Of a stretch of DNA of 64,000 nt, positions 29,871 to 38,659 are shown one piece after another (the first letter of the stretch is position 1; every line of letters begins with the position of its first letter). Source of the DNA: Planctomycetota bacterium (GTDB lineage: Bacteria > Planctomycetota > Planctomycetia > Planctomycetales > Planctomycetaceae). Made by a program: the position numbers and the translations under genes. The notes below the pieces were generated by a model. It saw only the letters and a list, made by a program, of their open reading frames with translations. It ran no database searches and was not told the origin of the DNA. The stretch spans positions 1 to 64,000 of the forward strand of contig QQVO01000009.1 of assembly GCA_003388505.1 (NCBI GenBank), in the 5' to 3' direction.

Positions 29871-30260
29871 TCATTTCAGGCGTTCAAGTCGCCCTTTGCG
29901 TCTCGCAATGCGCTTGTAGTCCCACTGGATATCGCGCGCCTTCCTGATCCAGCGCTGAAGTGCTTTCCGATCCACCTGTGCGGCGTCAGTATACCGGGCT
30001 TCCGCGGCTTTGAACGTGCCTTCCTTTTTCAGCCTGTCTTCATCAAACGACTGGCCGCTCCAGAAGAGAAGCCGGACGCAGTGCTTGAGCTTGCTGTACC
30101 CGACGACAGGGTTTCCATCGAGAAACCAGACGGGATGCGCGTGCCAGATCTTGTTTTCCGCTTCCGGAAGGCGCTTGTCGATCTCCTCCGCAAGCAGGTC
30201 GCAGATCTCCTTGTCGGTCGGCGTCAGGGACGCGTTGTACTTGGCGATGTCAGCGTTCAT
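29871..30260 (-). CDS. DUF1801 domain protein
   Basis: A 129-residue protein with the DUF1801/YdhG features IWHAHPVWFLDGNPVVGY and KHCVRLLFWSGQSFDE, and a basic C-terminus rich in Arg and Lys (YKRIARRKGRLERLK). The family is small, cytoplasmic and of unknown function. It lies 3 bases after the HicA gene on the same strand, so it probably forms a unit with hicBA, but no functional link is known. Confidence 0.8.
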   Translation of the reverse strand: MNADIAKYNASLTPTDKEICDLLAEEIDKRLPEAENKIWHAHPVWFLDGNPVVGYSKLKHCVRLLFWSGQSFDEDRLKKEGTFKAAEARYTDAAQVDRKALQRWIRKARDIQWDYKRIARRKGRLERLK

Positions 30261-30263
30261 TCT

Positions 30264-30461
30264 TCAGCCGTCGCGCTCGCCTTCATCGTTGCGCAGCATA
30301 CGGATCATTCGCCGAGCGAGGTGCTCCTTGATCTCTCGGTGACGAGGGACCGGCTGCGAGACGCCGGTGTTGGGGTTGCGATACCAATCGTGCTTTGCTC
30401 CGTGGCGAATCAAGACACAGCCGAATCCCTCAATCGTCTTGATCAGGTCGACCCGTTTCAT
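30264..30461 (-). CDS. hicA: HicA-family mRNA interferase toxin
   Basis: 65 residues with the HicA double-stranded-RNA-binding-like core: LIKTIEGFGCVLIRHGAKHD, WYRNPNTG and PVPRHREIKEHLARRMIRML. The conserved catalytic histidine would be in the HGAKHDWY segment. HicA toxins cleave mRNA and are neutralised by HicB. It overlaps the upstream hicB by 4 bases (ATGA type), so translation is coupled. The antitoxin gene comes first, the less common hicBA order. Confidence 0.88.
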   Translation of the reverse strand: MKRVDLIKTIEGFGCVLIRHGAKHDWYRNPNTGVSQPVPRHREIKEHLARRMIRMLRNDEGERDG

Positions 30462-30649
30462 GACACGACCAGATCCTCGACTCGCCGCGCGCCGGGAATC
30501 AGACCCGCAGAGAGGTCTGAATAAAGATCCCTGAGGTGCTCTTTCAGCTCATCGAGGGTGTCGCCCTGAGTCCAGTAGTCAGGGTAATCCTGGAGATAAC
30601 CGATCCACGCGTCGTCTTCCTGCCAAACCACGACCTTGACCGATTGCAT
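30458..30649 (-). CDS. hicB: HicB-like antitoxin
   Basis: 63 residues from ATG 30649; the open frame continues upstream into sequence that is probably untranslated. The HicB partial RNase H-like fold is visible in VVVWQEDDAWIGYLQDYPDY, WTQGDTLDELKEHLRDLYSD. There is no C-terminal helix-turn-helix or ribbon-helix-helix, so it is a short HicB that may not bind DNA itself. Coupled to hicA. Confidence 0.82.
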   Translation of the reverse strand: MQSVKVVVWQEDDAWIGYLQDYPDYWTQGDTLDELKEHLRDLYSDLSAGLIPGARRVEDLVVS

Positions 30650-30772
30650 GCTTCCGCTCGATTCTCTTGGCGTATGTGGTCCGTGCCGTTTCCACCGTTC
30701 GTCCGCCGACGTCCGTTTCGCGAGACGTTGCACCGCGAGTCGCCCGAGTCAAACTCCCGACATCATCATCGC

Positions 30773-31105
30773 CTATCCCTCTTTGGGCTTGTAGGCCCAT
30801 TTACCGTCAATCTCTCGCCGGTCGAAGGCGTGGTCCCAGTCCGAGTCACCGGAAGTAATCCGCTGGCTGAACCACGCAACCATGTTATGAGCCAACCATT
30901 CGGGCGATCGGTCCGATTCTTGGTCGTGGGCGTCGGCGATAATCCCGACCGCGGCAGGGTCCGCCAGCAACTGTGATGTGATTTCATCGTGTGTGATGTA
31001 ACGCGGCTCCTGAGCGTAAGAATCGCGAATGATGTCAGCGATGATGGGAAAGACGTCCGCGTGTTTCCAGGTTGGCATGAGAGGCAGACCCCAATCGTTC
31101 GTCAT
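30773..31105 (-). CDS. Hypothetical protein, 110 residues
   Basis: From the ATG at 31105 (an alternative ATG is at 31123) the protein begins MTNDWGLPLMPTWKHADVF and contains a helical stretch (IIADIIRDSYAQEPRYITHDEITSQLLADP) that could be a winged-helix-like fold. It ends KWAYKPKEG. No named family is recognised and there is no signal peptide. It lies upstream of hicBA on the same strand with a 123-base gap. Confidence 0.55.
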   Translation of the reverse strand: MTNDWGLPLMPTWKHADVFPIIADIIRDSYAQEPRYITHDEITSQLLADPAAVGIIADAHDQESDRSPEWLAHNMVAWFSQRITSGDSDWDHAFDRREIDGKWAYKPKEG

Positions 31106-31236
31106 CGAAACGCCGCCCTTCATTCAACCAGACCCCGCCGCCTCCTGCAACGCCCGGCAATGCGCCGCCTGTGCAGCATGGACTTCGGCGGCGTCGGAAC
31201 GGACACAGCCCTCCCCCGCAGGACAGGACTTCATCC

Positions 31237-31484
31237 TGGCCATGCCACACAATTCGCCTGGGCCCGGCCCCAAGGAACCAAGCCCACGGGATTCTCGAAC
31301 AGGACACGGCATTCCACGGATTCGGCGGATCGACACGGATTCTGCGGGCTATTCCTCAAGAGGTGGCAGCGCGAAAACCGCATCGATGCGGGCGCGCATG
31401 GCGGGGTTGCGCAACAATGCAATCAGCGAAAACTCGTCCAATCCGTGTCCATCCGCGTTCTATTCGATTCTCTCGGAGAGTGAA
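31237..31484 (+). repeat. Dispersed repeat family, copy 3 (about 250 bp)
   Basis: The third and most diverged copy of the family at 12650 and 19055, same orientation. It has ACACAATTCGCC, GGGCCCGGCCCCAAGGAACC, GGGATTCTCGAACAGGACACGG and GGGCTATTCCTCAAGAGGTGGCAGC, then CAATCAGCGAAAA and CCATCCGCGTTCTATTCGAT, and ends CTCTCGGAGAGTGA. It occupies the middle of the 519-base gap before the glycosyltransferase gene; the flanks hold nothing recognisable. Confidence 0.85.
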
Positions 31485-31624
31485 TCTCCCTCTCCTTCAG
31501 CCAGCGGAAGCCGGCCGGTTCTCTTTCGCGATGCGCCCGCGTTCTCGCCGCGCAACGGCGCCGGGCGATGCAGAGAGCCTTCAATTGACCGGCCAATCAA
31601 TGTCTCAACGAACTCGCGACGTCA

Positions 31625-32650
31625 ATGCAAACCGACAACAGCGAATCATCGACCATGTCCATCTCAATCGCCCTCATCACTCCCACTCTGGGGCGCGAAA
31701 CGCTCGAAAGGACGCTCGAGAGCGGGCTGAGTCAACTCGCGGCGGAGGATGAGTGGCTGATCGTCGGGGACGGGCCCCAGCCGCATGCTCGACAGGTGGT
31801 CGCGGAGCGGGCCGACGAGCGGATCCGTTACTGGGAGCATGCGGATGCGGCGTCGAGTTATGGAAACGCACACCGGAACTGTGCGATGGGGGCTGCGCAA
31901 GCGGACTATTTCCTGTTCGTTGACGACGATGACGTTCTGCTCGACGGGGCGCTCGATGCCGTCCGCCGGAAGGCGGCGAGCGGCAAGCCGCTGATGTTTC
32001 GGATGGACTACGGGCCGAAAAACTGCCTGCTGTGGCGGGAACGGATCGTGAGAGAGGCGAACGTCGGCGGGGCGATGTTCGTCATCCCGAACCGCTCCGG
32101 GCTTTTCGCCGAGTGGGCCGAGACCGCGCGGCCCGGCATGAGCGATTTCCAGTTCATCACGCGGACGCTCGACCTCTGGCCGCCCGATTCGCTCCGCTGG
32201 TGCGAGGATGTGATCTGCCGCTGTGAGGCGCACGGCAAGGGCTTGGGCGGGACGGTCACTCAGGGTAAGCAGGCCGTGATTCACCCGACTGCCAACATCT
32301 ACCAGTCGACGATCGGGGCGGAGACGAAAGTGGCCGCCTTCGTCGAGATCGGCGGCGCGACGGTTGGCGCACGCTGCAAGGTTCAGGCGTTCGCATTCAT
32401 TCCACCCGGCGTGACGATCGGAGACGAAGTGTTCATCGGCCCGCACGTCTGCTTCACCAACGACCGTCATCCGCGCGCCGTCGGCGAGTGGAGCGGCGAG
32501 TCCACCGTGGTCGAAGACGGCGCCAGCATCGGGGCGCAGGCGACGATTCTCCCGGGCGTGACGATCGGCTCGGGAGCGATGATCGGCGCCGGCGTGACAG
32601 TCACCCGCGATGTGCCGCCCGGAGAAACGGTGAGCCGCAGTCCCTGGTAA
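31625..32650 (+). CDS. Glycosyltransferase family 2 fused to a hexapeptide-repeat (LbH) domain
   Basis: 341 residues; the ATG at 31655 (MSISIALITPT) is an alternative start. Residues of about 12-215 are a GT-A glycosyltransferase: ALITPTLGRETLERTLESGL, the SYGNAHRNCAMGAA block, and the metal-binding FVDDDDVLL. From about residue 218, TANIYQSTIG, GATVGARCKVQAFAFIPPGV, GDEVFIGPHVCFTNDRHPR and LPGVTIGSGAMIGAGVTV form a left-handed beta-helix of hexapeptide repeats, as in sugar N-acyltransferases. One chain could therefore transfer a sugar and acylate it. The gene precedes the ACP and C45 genes by 171 bases. Confidence 0.87.
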   Translation: MQTDNSESSTMSISIALITPTLGRETLERTLESGLSQLAAEDEWLIVGDGPQPHARQVVAERADERIRYWEHADAASSYGNAHRNCAMGAAQADYFLFVDDDDVLLDGALDAVRRKAASGKPLMFRMDYGPKNCLLWRERIVREANVGGAMFVIPNRSGLFAEWAETARPGMSDFQFITRTLDLWPPDSLRWCEDVICRCEAHGKGLGGTVTQGKQAVIHPTANIYQSTIGAETKVAAFVEIGGATVGARCKVQAFAFIPPGVTIGDEVFIGPHVCFTNDRHPRAVGEWSGESTVVEDGASIGAQATILPGVTIGSGAMIGAGVTVTRDVPPGETVSRSPW

Positions 32651-32821
32651 CGACGGCCACATATAAGGTGCGGCGGCTTCGGTTCCATCCGATGCCGCTT
32701 CGGCGCGACGGCCTCTCAGTGCAGCGCCCTGGTCGTTTCCGACCGAGTTGAGTCTCCCGGCTTTTACCTCTACGCTGGTGAGGCGACAGGCTGCTGCATG
32801 CGTCGATAAGGCGAATGCTCG

Positions 32822-33226
32822 ATGACCGTCTCTTCGCGGACGCCGGAAGGATTTCCTGAACGCTGCGTGTTGTGCGGCGCGGTGACGAGACTTGAATTCT
32901 CTGGTCCTGCGGGCGATGCGCCGTGCCCGAACTGTGGGTGCCTGGTATGGAAGTCAGCGCAACTGCTGGATCAATTCCAGACGCGATTCGGCGATCATCT
33001 CTTTCTGACGCGTGATGAAATCAGTCCCGAGATGTCTCTGGCCGCATTCGACATCGATTCAATGGAAGTCGTCGAACTGGTCATGCAGTTTGAAGACACG
33101 TTCGGCGTTTCGATTCCGGATGAAGATTACGATCGGCTCCGCACAATCGGCGACGTGATTCGATACATCCAGCAGCGGCAGAACGACCGCGGCGAGGACC
33201 GACCGCCGTCTGGAGACGATCAATGA
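32822..33226 (+). CDS. Acyl carrier protein with N-terminal zinc ribbon
   Basis: A 134-residue protein. The first 40 residues contain two CxxC knuckles (Cys15/Cys18 in CVLCG and Cys35/Cys38 in CPNCG), a zinc ribbon. From about residue 46 it is an acyl carrier protein: the phosphopantetheine-accepting Ser80 in DIDSMEVVELVMQFEDTFGV, then IPDEDYDRLRTIGDVIRYI. The downstream C45 gene overlaps by 4 bases (ATGA), so the two are made together. Dedicated ACPs of this type serve specialised acyl transfers rather than bulk fatty acid synthesis; the acyl group here is unknown. Confidence 0.88.
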   Translation: MTVSSRTPEGFPERCVLCGAVTRLEFSGPAGDAPCPNCGCLVWKSAQLLDQFQTRFGDHLFLTRDEISPEMSLAAFDIDSMEVVELVMQFEDTFGVSIPDEDYDRLRTIGDVIRYIQQRQNDRGEDRPPSGDDQ

Positions 33227-34269
33227 ACGACCGACTCGCGTTGACCGAAATCGCCGGCACGCCGCGGCAGTGCGGTGAGGAGTACGGCCGGCGGTTTGAG
33301 CAGCGGATCATGGGCTTCTGCCAGCAGGAGGTGAAGCCGGACCGGTCCCGTTTGAAGTACGCCGAACGATGCTGGAAGCACATCGAACGGGACGGGCCGG
33401 CGTCGGCGCAGTTTTTGAAAGGGATGGCGGCCGGTGCGAACCTTTCGTTGCCGCATGTGACCTTGCTGTCGCTGCACGAGGAGATTTACCACATGCCGCA
33501 TTGCACGGCGTTTGTGGCAACGGGTGAAGCGACGCGTGGCGGAAAGACGATCAACGGGCAGAACTGGGACTGGGCGCCCTCGCTCTTTGACTGGCCGGGG
33601 CTGCTCCGGATGCGGGCGAAGGGAGGGCGAGAGACTCTGACCTATCACTATCCGGGGTTGTGGATGTGCGCGGGAGTAAACGACGCGGGGCTGTCGCTGA
33701 TGTGGACCGGGTCGGGGTATTTCCCGCAACTGAAGCCGCGCGTCGGAATGCCGACCTACGTGCTGATCGCGGAGATCCTCGGGAAGCGATCGGTCGACGA
33801 GGCGGTCGGTTACCTGAAGTCGGTGAAGCATGCGGGGTCGTTCATCTTCTTTCTCGGGGACGCTGCGGGGAATGCGGCCGTGGCGGAGGGGATGCCGGGA
33901 CCACTGGAGGTGGAGCGGGCGGAACGCTGGGCGACCCGCGCCAACCACTACGTTTGCGACGAACTGGTGAGCTGCTCGCAGCAGAAAGTCCCGCGGCACC
34001 GGAAACAGACCACACGCCCGCGCGCGTCGCGAATGGCGGAACTGGTTCGTCAGGCCGAAGGAAAGCTCACCATCGCAATCGCAAAGAAGATCCTTATCGA
34101 CCGCGACGGCGAGTGGCCTTGGCTGCACCAGTTTCCCGGCGGTGGCGAGCATGCCGTGACGCTGGGCGGGATGACGGTCGACAGCCTGATTGCGGAGAGT
34201 GGCGACCGCGTGCTGCACACCTGCCGGGGCGGACGCACGCCGGGGGCGTGGCAGAGCGCGTCGATCTGA
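33223..34269 (+). CDS. C45-family (penicillin acyltransferase-like) Ntn hydrolase
   Basis: 348 residues resembling the acyl-CoA:6-aminopenicillanate acyltransferase (C45) family. GTPRQCGEEYG is near the N-terminus; HCTAFVA has the candidate nucleophile Cys94; NGQNWDW, AGVNDAGLSLMWTG and the RANHY block follow. Enzymes of this group cleave themselves before the cysteine and then hydrolyse or form amide bonds to acyl chains. No signal peptide is present, so it is probably cytoplasmic. It is translationally coupled to the zinc-ribbon ACP, suggesting that the acyl group comes from or goes to that ACP. This link is inferred. Confidence 0.85.
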   Translation: MNDRLALTEIAGTPRQCGEEYGRRFEQRIMGFCQQEVKPDRSRLKYAERCWKHIERDGPASAQFLKGMAAGANLSLPHVTLLSLHEEIYHMPHCTAFVATGEATRGGKTINGQNWDWAPSLFDWPGLLRMRAKGGRETLTYHYPGLWMCAGVNDAGLSLMWTGSGYFPQLKPRVGMPTYVLIAEILGKRSVDEAVGYLKSVKHAGSFIFFLGDAAGNAAVAEGMPGPLEVERAERWATRANHYVCDELVSCSQQKVPRHRKQTTRPRASRMAELVRQAEGKLTIAIAKKILIDRDGEWPWLHQFPGGGEHAVTLGGMTVDSLIAESGDRVLHTCRGGRTPGAWQSASI

Positions 34270-34481
34270 GGTGCGGCCGATGTGTGTCGGGACGGGAGCG
34301 GGTTGTTCACCGCGGAGACGCGGAGGCACGGAGGTGTCGCCGAGTAGACGAAACCGGTGTGTCATGAGCGGCGAAGCGGTATGCTTCAGTCTGCAGCAAG
34401 GACATCTGCTTGACCGCCCGCGCATGTTTTGAGAGTGTGTGAATTGCAGATCCAATACACAGTTGGTTAGAGGAGAAACGA

Positions 34482-34856
34482 ATGCCGACATTGACGCTGC
34501 AAGTTGCTGCGACGCCTGCGGGGGAACTCCCGGACATGCCGATCGAGCCGTCCTGGATCAAAGAAGGGAACCCCGTGGCGCGGGGGACGGTGTTGACTCA
34601 GAGCGAGGACAAGCAGGTTTCGAGCGGACTGTGGGCGTGCGAGCCGGGGAAGTTCGAATGGTCGTTCGGCTGGGACGAGTTCGTGCACCTGCTCGAAGGC
34701 GAGGTCGACGTCACCGAGGACGGCACGGATCACACCGTGACGCTGCGGCCGGGCGACATGGCGCACTTCCCGCTGGGGATGAAGACGCACTGGCACGTGA
34801 AAGAGGCCGTGCGCAAGTTCTTCGTGATCCGCACGCCGGAGCCGCTTGAGCTGTAG
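34482..34856 (+). CDS. Cupin domain protein (DUF861-like)
   Basis: 124 residues, ATG 34482 after GAGGAG. A single small cupin barrel with WACEPGKFEWSFGWDEFVHL, LEGEVDVTEDG, LRPGDMAHFPLGMKTHW and a metal-site-poor pattern typical of the DUF861/Cupin_3 group (relatives include ureidoglycolate-related and uncharacterised proteins). It stands alone 212 bases after the C45 gene. Function unknown. Confidence 0.82.
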   Translation: MPTLTLQVAATPAGELPDMPIEPSWIKEGNPVARGTVLTQSEDKQVSSGLWACEPGKFEWSFGWDEFVHLLEGEVDVTEDGTDHTVTLRPGDMAHFPLGMKTHWHVKEAVRKFFVIRTPEPLEL

Positions 34857-34870
34857 AGATCTGTTCCGGG

Positions 34871-34938
34871 CCGGGCTCAGTGAGCCCGGTTACCGTGGAG
34901 GGCCGACAGGCTGAATACTCCGGGCACAATGAGCCCGG
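34871..34938. terminator. Two palindromes between convergent genes
   Basis: CCGGGCTCA-G-TGAGCCCGG at 34871-34889 is a perfect 9-bp palindrome followed by TTACCG. CCGGGC/GCCCGG at 34920-34938 is followed by CTACAG. They lie between the convergent cupin and DUF1501 genes and may terminate both. They also belong to the family of palindromes ending in GG(C/T)TAC. Confidence 0.55.
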
Positions 34939-34961
34939 CTACAGTTCTCGCTTGCGGTGTC

Positions 34962-36386
34962 TCAGCCGATGAGTTCGGGGATCGGTTCGCCGTGGTCGAC
35001 GAGGATCGGCGTCGGCCGGCCGTTGAAATCCTCGAGCAGGACGCTGGATGAGTCGATGCCGAGGTGTCGGTAGATCGTGGCGATGAAGTCGCCCGCCCCG
35101 CAGACGCGTTCGATCGAGTCTTCTCCGAGACTGTCCGAAGCGCCGATGAAGCGTCCGGTCTCGATCCCGCCGCCGGCCCAGATGTTGGAGAACGCACGGG
35201 GCCAGTGGTCGCGGCCGGGCTGCTTGGTGCCGGCCGGTGCGCTGGCGTTGCCCTCGCCGGTGCTCGGCTGGTAATTGACCTTCGGTGTTCGGCCAAACTC
35301 ACCGGTGACGACGACGAGCACGCGTTCACTGAGGCCGCGCTGGTAGATGTCTTCGATGAGGGCCGAGACCGCCTGATCGTACACTCCGGCCCGGAACCGG
35401 AGCGCGTCGAACACGTGGTGATTGACGGCGTGATCGTCCCAGTTCTGGACGCGGCCGCAGAGCGGTCCGCTGAGACTGGTCGTGAGCACGTCGACGCCGG
35501 CTTCAACGAGTCTGCGGGCCATCAGGAGTTGCTGGCCCCACGTGTTGCGCCCGTAGCGGTCGCGGGTTTCGTCGTCCTCCCGGCTGAGGTCGAAGGCGTC
35601 CTTTGTGGCGGGATTGGTGAGGAGCGTCATCGCCTGCGTCTCGAACTCATCGAGCGCTTCAAGTTCTCCGGCCTGGTCGAACGCGCGCTCCAGCGTGTCG
35701 AGATTCTCCCGGAGCGACGCGCGGCGGTTGAGGTGATTCACTTCCTTCTGGTCGGAAAGACCGATATTCGGGACGACGAAATCAGGACTGTTTGGATCTC
35801 CGCTGACCGTGAACGGCGAGTAGGCGTCGCCCAGGTAAGCGGCGCCGACGCGCTGCGAGGACATGTTGAGGGCGATGTAGCGCGGCAGGGGGTTGTCGCG
35901 GCGTCCCTCCTGCGAGCGGAGGTAGTTGGTGACCGACATCCAGTCGGGATAGCGGGGAATCTCCTTGTCGCGGGTGTCGGGATCACCGCACAGCATGCGC
36001 ATCGTGCCGGCCGGGTGACCGGCGCTCCCGTGCCGCATGGAGCGGAGAACGGTGAACTTGTCGGCGATTTTGGCCTGCATCGGCAGCAGTTCGGTGAACT
36101 GCAGGCCGGGGACCGCGGTCGGAATGGTGCTGAACGGGCCGCGGTATTCGCTCGGGGCGTTGGGCTTGGGGTCGTAGGTGTCGATGTGCGAACAGCCGCC
36201 CGGCTGCCAGACCAGGATGACGGCAGTCTTTTTGTTGCGATCGGCAGCGGGGCTTTCGGCGCGGAGTCTGAGCACGCCCGGCAGGGTGAGAGCCGAGAAC
36301 CCGGCGAGCCCCATCTTCAGGAAACCGCGACGAGTCTCCGGTCCGGGACAGTAAGGAACGGACGATGCATGAAAGGGATGCGTCAT
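34962..36386 (-). CDS. DUF1501 protein, Tat-exported
   Basis: 474 residues with a twin-arginine leader (ETRRGFLKMGLAGFSALTLPG). Blocks: VILVWQPGGCSHIDTYDPKP, VLRSMRHGSAGH, RDRYGRNTWGQQLLMARRLV, ALIEDIYQRGLSERVLVVVT, GEFGRTPKVNY and GRDHWPRAFSNIWAGGGI. Its ATG overlaps the end of the PPC-domain gene by 4 bases, making it the last gene of a three-gene operon with that gene and the DUF1549/DUF1553 gene. Activity is not established. Confidence 0.93.
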   Translation of the reverse strand: MTHPFHASSVPYCPGPETRRGFLKMGLAGFSALTLPGVLRLRAESPAADRNKKTAVILVWQPGGCSHIDTYDPKPNAPSEYRGPFSTIPTAVPGLQFTELLPMQAKIADKFTVLRSMRHGSAGHPAGTMRMLCGDPDTRDKEIPRYPDWMSVTNYLRSQEGRRDNPLPRYIALNMSSQRVGAAYLGDAYSPFTVSGDPNSPDFVVPNIGLSDQKEVNHLNRRASLRENLDTLERAFDQAGELEALDEFETQAMTLLTNPATKDAFDLSREDDETRDRYGRNTWGQQLLMARRLVEAGVDVLTTSLSGPLCGRVQNWDDHAVNHHVFDALRFRAGVYDQAVSALIEDIYQRGLSERVLVVVTGEFGRTPKVNYQPSTGEGNASAPAGTKQPGRDHWPRAFSNIWAGGGIETGRFIGASDSLGEDSIERVCGAGDFIATIYRHLGIDSSSVLLEDFNGRPTPILVDHGEPIPELIG

Positions 36387-38650
36387 GGTTGGGTTGCCTC
36401 TTCCGCAGGTTTGACCCGAAGTGTGATCGGCGTCGAAACGACGATGTCGACAATGTCTTTGGGCTTGGCCCGATTCGTCGCCGCCTGCAGCCGCTTTTCG
36501 GCCGCGGCGACGGCGGCGTCGGCCGCCTTCTGTTTCTCCGCGGCCGCCTGGGCCGCAGCTTCGGCGTTCGCCTTTTCTTCCTCAGCGGCGGCCTGCGCCG
36601 CTTCTGTCAGCCTTTGCGCTTCCGCGGCGGCCGCGGCGGCTTCTTCCTGCGCTTGCTTCAGCGCGGTCTCGGCAATGGCGACGGCCGCGAGGTTTTCCTG
36701 ATACTTGGCAACGGCGCTGCCGTAGAAGGCGACTGTGTACTCACCGGGCGGAGTCTTCAGGGCGGCGAGATCGAGCACCGCTTCGGAGTTGTCCGCCTTG
36801 AGCGACGCATCGAAGGCCGGGACATTCCCCAGTCCGGGGGTCGCCCATGTGTTCAGGTTGATGCTCGGTCCGGAGAACTCGCTGCGCCGTGTGTGGACGA
36901 GCGGAATCTTGACCGTCTCGCCGGCGGTCGCCTCGATCACGTTGCCGTTTGCGGCCGCGATGGTGATGGGCGCCTGTTCCGACCCGCAGACGGACACCGG
37001 CACATCGGCCAGCAGCCGGGGGCTGGGGATCTCGCTCCAGGCATTGGGAACGGGCCATTGCATGGAAGCCAGCCGGCAGGGCCTGGTGACGACTTCGCCG
37101 TTGATGGTCGCGCGGCCGTAGAAGTTTGCGCTGGTCAACCCGCGCGGAGCGTCCGGAGCAGCGGTGACGAGCATCTTACCGTCCGACTTACCGGCGGGAA
37201 TCTTCAAACCGGCGGCCGTGACCCCTTCCGGCAGGTTCTCCATGACGAGTTCAATCTCGCCGTCAAAGCCGTCGCGGCGGACGACGACCACTTCAAACGC
37301 CATTGTGTTGCCGCCGCGAAGAGCCATCGGCTTGGAGAGGGCGTTGCGGTCTCCGTTGCGGAGGTTCATGTGCAGCGCCCAGCCGACGAGGGCGAAGTCG
37401 GGTTCCGCCTTGCGAATCACCATGCGATAAATGTTGTTGGGATCGCTCCGTGTGCCGCCGAACAGGTCACGAAGCTGCAGGCGATGCACTCCGTCCGCCT
37501 GGATCTCGACTTTGCCGAGGATGTCGGAGGAGCCGGCATTGTAGGGAGGTCCGTCGTAGGAATAACCGTTGCTGGAGACCTTGACGGGGCTCGGAATGTC
37601 GCTGAGTTCCACAACGTCGGTCAGCGTCTCGTTCTCGCCTTCGCCGCTGACGTGCTGAACGATAATGGACGGATCGGTCGGCAATCCGAATCGTTCGGAG
37701 GCGACTTCGACCCACCAGACCTCGCCTTTCCTGGCAGTGAACTCAAACGTGTCGACGTCGGCGGCGGGATAGAAACTGCCGCTGATGTCGCAGGGCAGGG
37801 TGATCTGCTGCGCTTCGCTGTGCTCGTTGTTCGGTTCCAACTCGGCAATGAGGTTGTCGTCGGTGAGGCCGGTCGGCGGCCAGGAAAACGCACTGACCAT
37901 CCTGACGGAAGGCTGCCGTTCAACCAACTCATCAGCGGCCGCCTGCCGGACCGCGAGCCGGTAGAAATACTCATTGCCGCCGTTGAAGGTGAGGTCGTGC
38001 ACCTTGACGACATACGTGCCGGAGATCGGGACTGTGAAATCGAGCAGTCCGCCGCGCCGCTCGACGAGGAGATCGCCCCCCTCGGCGTCCGCGATGACGA
38101 CGACCGGCTTGAGTTTTGAATCGATGCCCTTGGCGGCGCAGTCGACGATGATCCGCTGCCCCTGTGCGGCTTCGAAGGTGAAGTAATCGATCGCCTGCCG
38201 TGTCACCGAGGCGTTGCAGATCGAGTCGACCTGCAAAGGCATGGCGGTTTCAAGCGAGGTGTTGGAGGTCGTTCTCGTGACTTCCGGCAACGCTCCGACG
38301 TTGAAAGCGCGGGAGGAAGAAACGCCGAGCCGGGTCATCACGCGGGCCTCGTGCACGCCGACGGGGCAGTCTGCCGCGATGGTGACGACATACGTGTTCG
38401 GGACCGGGAGCCCCTTGTCGTCGAGTTTGTAGGCGGCGGTGATCCCCGGATGGGAGAACCGCAACTCTTCCGCGTCTTCGATGTGATCGCCGGCGATGGT
38501 GACTTCCACAGTCGTCCCGGCCTGCCCGCCCATCGGGGTGGTCGTCAGCAAACGCGGGGCCGGCAGACAGACCGACTGCGCGTTCGCCGCCGTTGAGAAC
38601 AGCAGCACGGCCGCGGTCCAGGCGGTCGCGGTTGCGAAAACCCAACTCAT
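36383..38650 (-). CDS. Secreted PPC-domain protein with Ala/Glu-rich coiled coil
   Basis: 755 residues from ATG 38650 (leader TAWTAAVLLFSTAANAQ). The open frame runs upstream only because it crosses a dispersed repeat. After an IPT/TIG-like Ig domain (GGQAGTTVEVTIAGDHIEDA), two pre-peptidase C-terminal (PPC) type domains are visible. One is at about 130-240 with DYFTFEAAQGQRIIVD, the other at about 265-420 with AELEPNNEHSEAQQI and DTFEFTARKGEVWWVE. The last 130 residues hold a long Ala/Glu/Lys coiled coil (LKQAQEEAAAAAAEAQRL). A surface or periplasmic role is likely; no enzyme motif is seen. It is the middle gene of the operon. Confidence 0.85.
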   Translation of the reverse strand: MSWVFATATAWTAAVLLFSTAANAQSVCLPAPRLLTTTPMGGQAGTTVEVTIAGDHIEDAEELRFSHPGITAAYKLDDKGLPVPNTYVVTIAADCPVGVHEARVMTRLGVSSSRAFNVGALPEVTRTTSNTSLETAMPLQVDSICNASVTRQAIDYFTFEAAQGQRIIVDCAAKGIDSKLKPVVVIADAEGGDLLVERRGGLLDFTVPISGTYVVKVHDLTFNGGNEYFYRLAVRQAAADELVERQPSVRMVSAFSWPPTGLTDDNLIAELEPNNEHSEAQQITLPCDISGSFYPAADVDTFEFTARKGEVWWVEVASERFGLPTDPSIIVQHVSGEGENETLTDVVELSDIPSPVKVSSNGYSYDGPPYNAGSSDILGKVEIQADGVHRLQLRDLFGGTRSDPNNIYRMVIRKAEPDFALVGWALHMNLRNGDRNALSKPMALRGGNTMAFEVVVVRRDGFDGEIELVMENLPEGVTAAGLKIPAGKSDGKMLVTAAPDAPRGLTSANFYGRATINGEVVTRPCRLASMQWPVPNAWSEIPSPRLLADVPVSVCGSEQAPITIAAANGNVIEATAGETVKIPLVHTRRSEFSGPSINLNTWATPGLGNVPAFDASLKADNSEAVLDLAALKTPPGEYTVAFYGSAVAKYQENLAAVAIAETALKQAQEEAAAAAAEAQRLTEAAQAAAEEEKANAEAAAQAAAEKQKAADAAVAAAEKRLQAATNRAKPKDIVDIVVSTPITLRVKPAEEATQP

Positions 38651-38659
38651 AGCGCGTCT

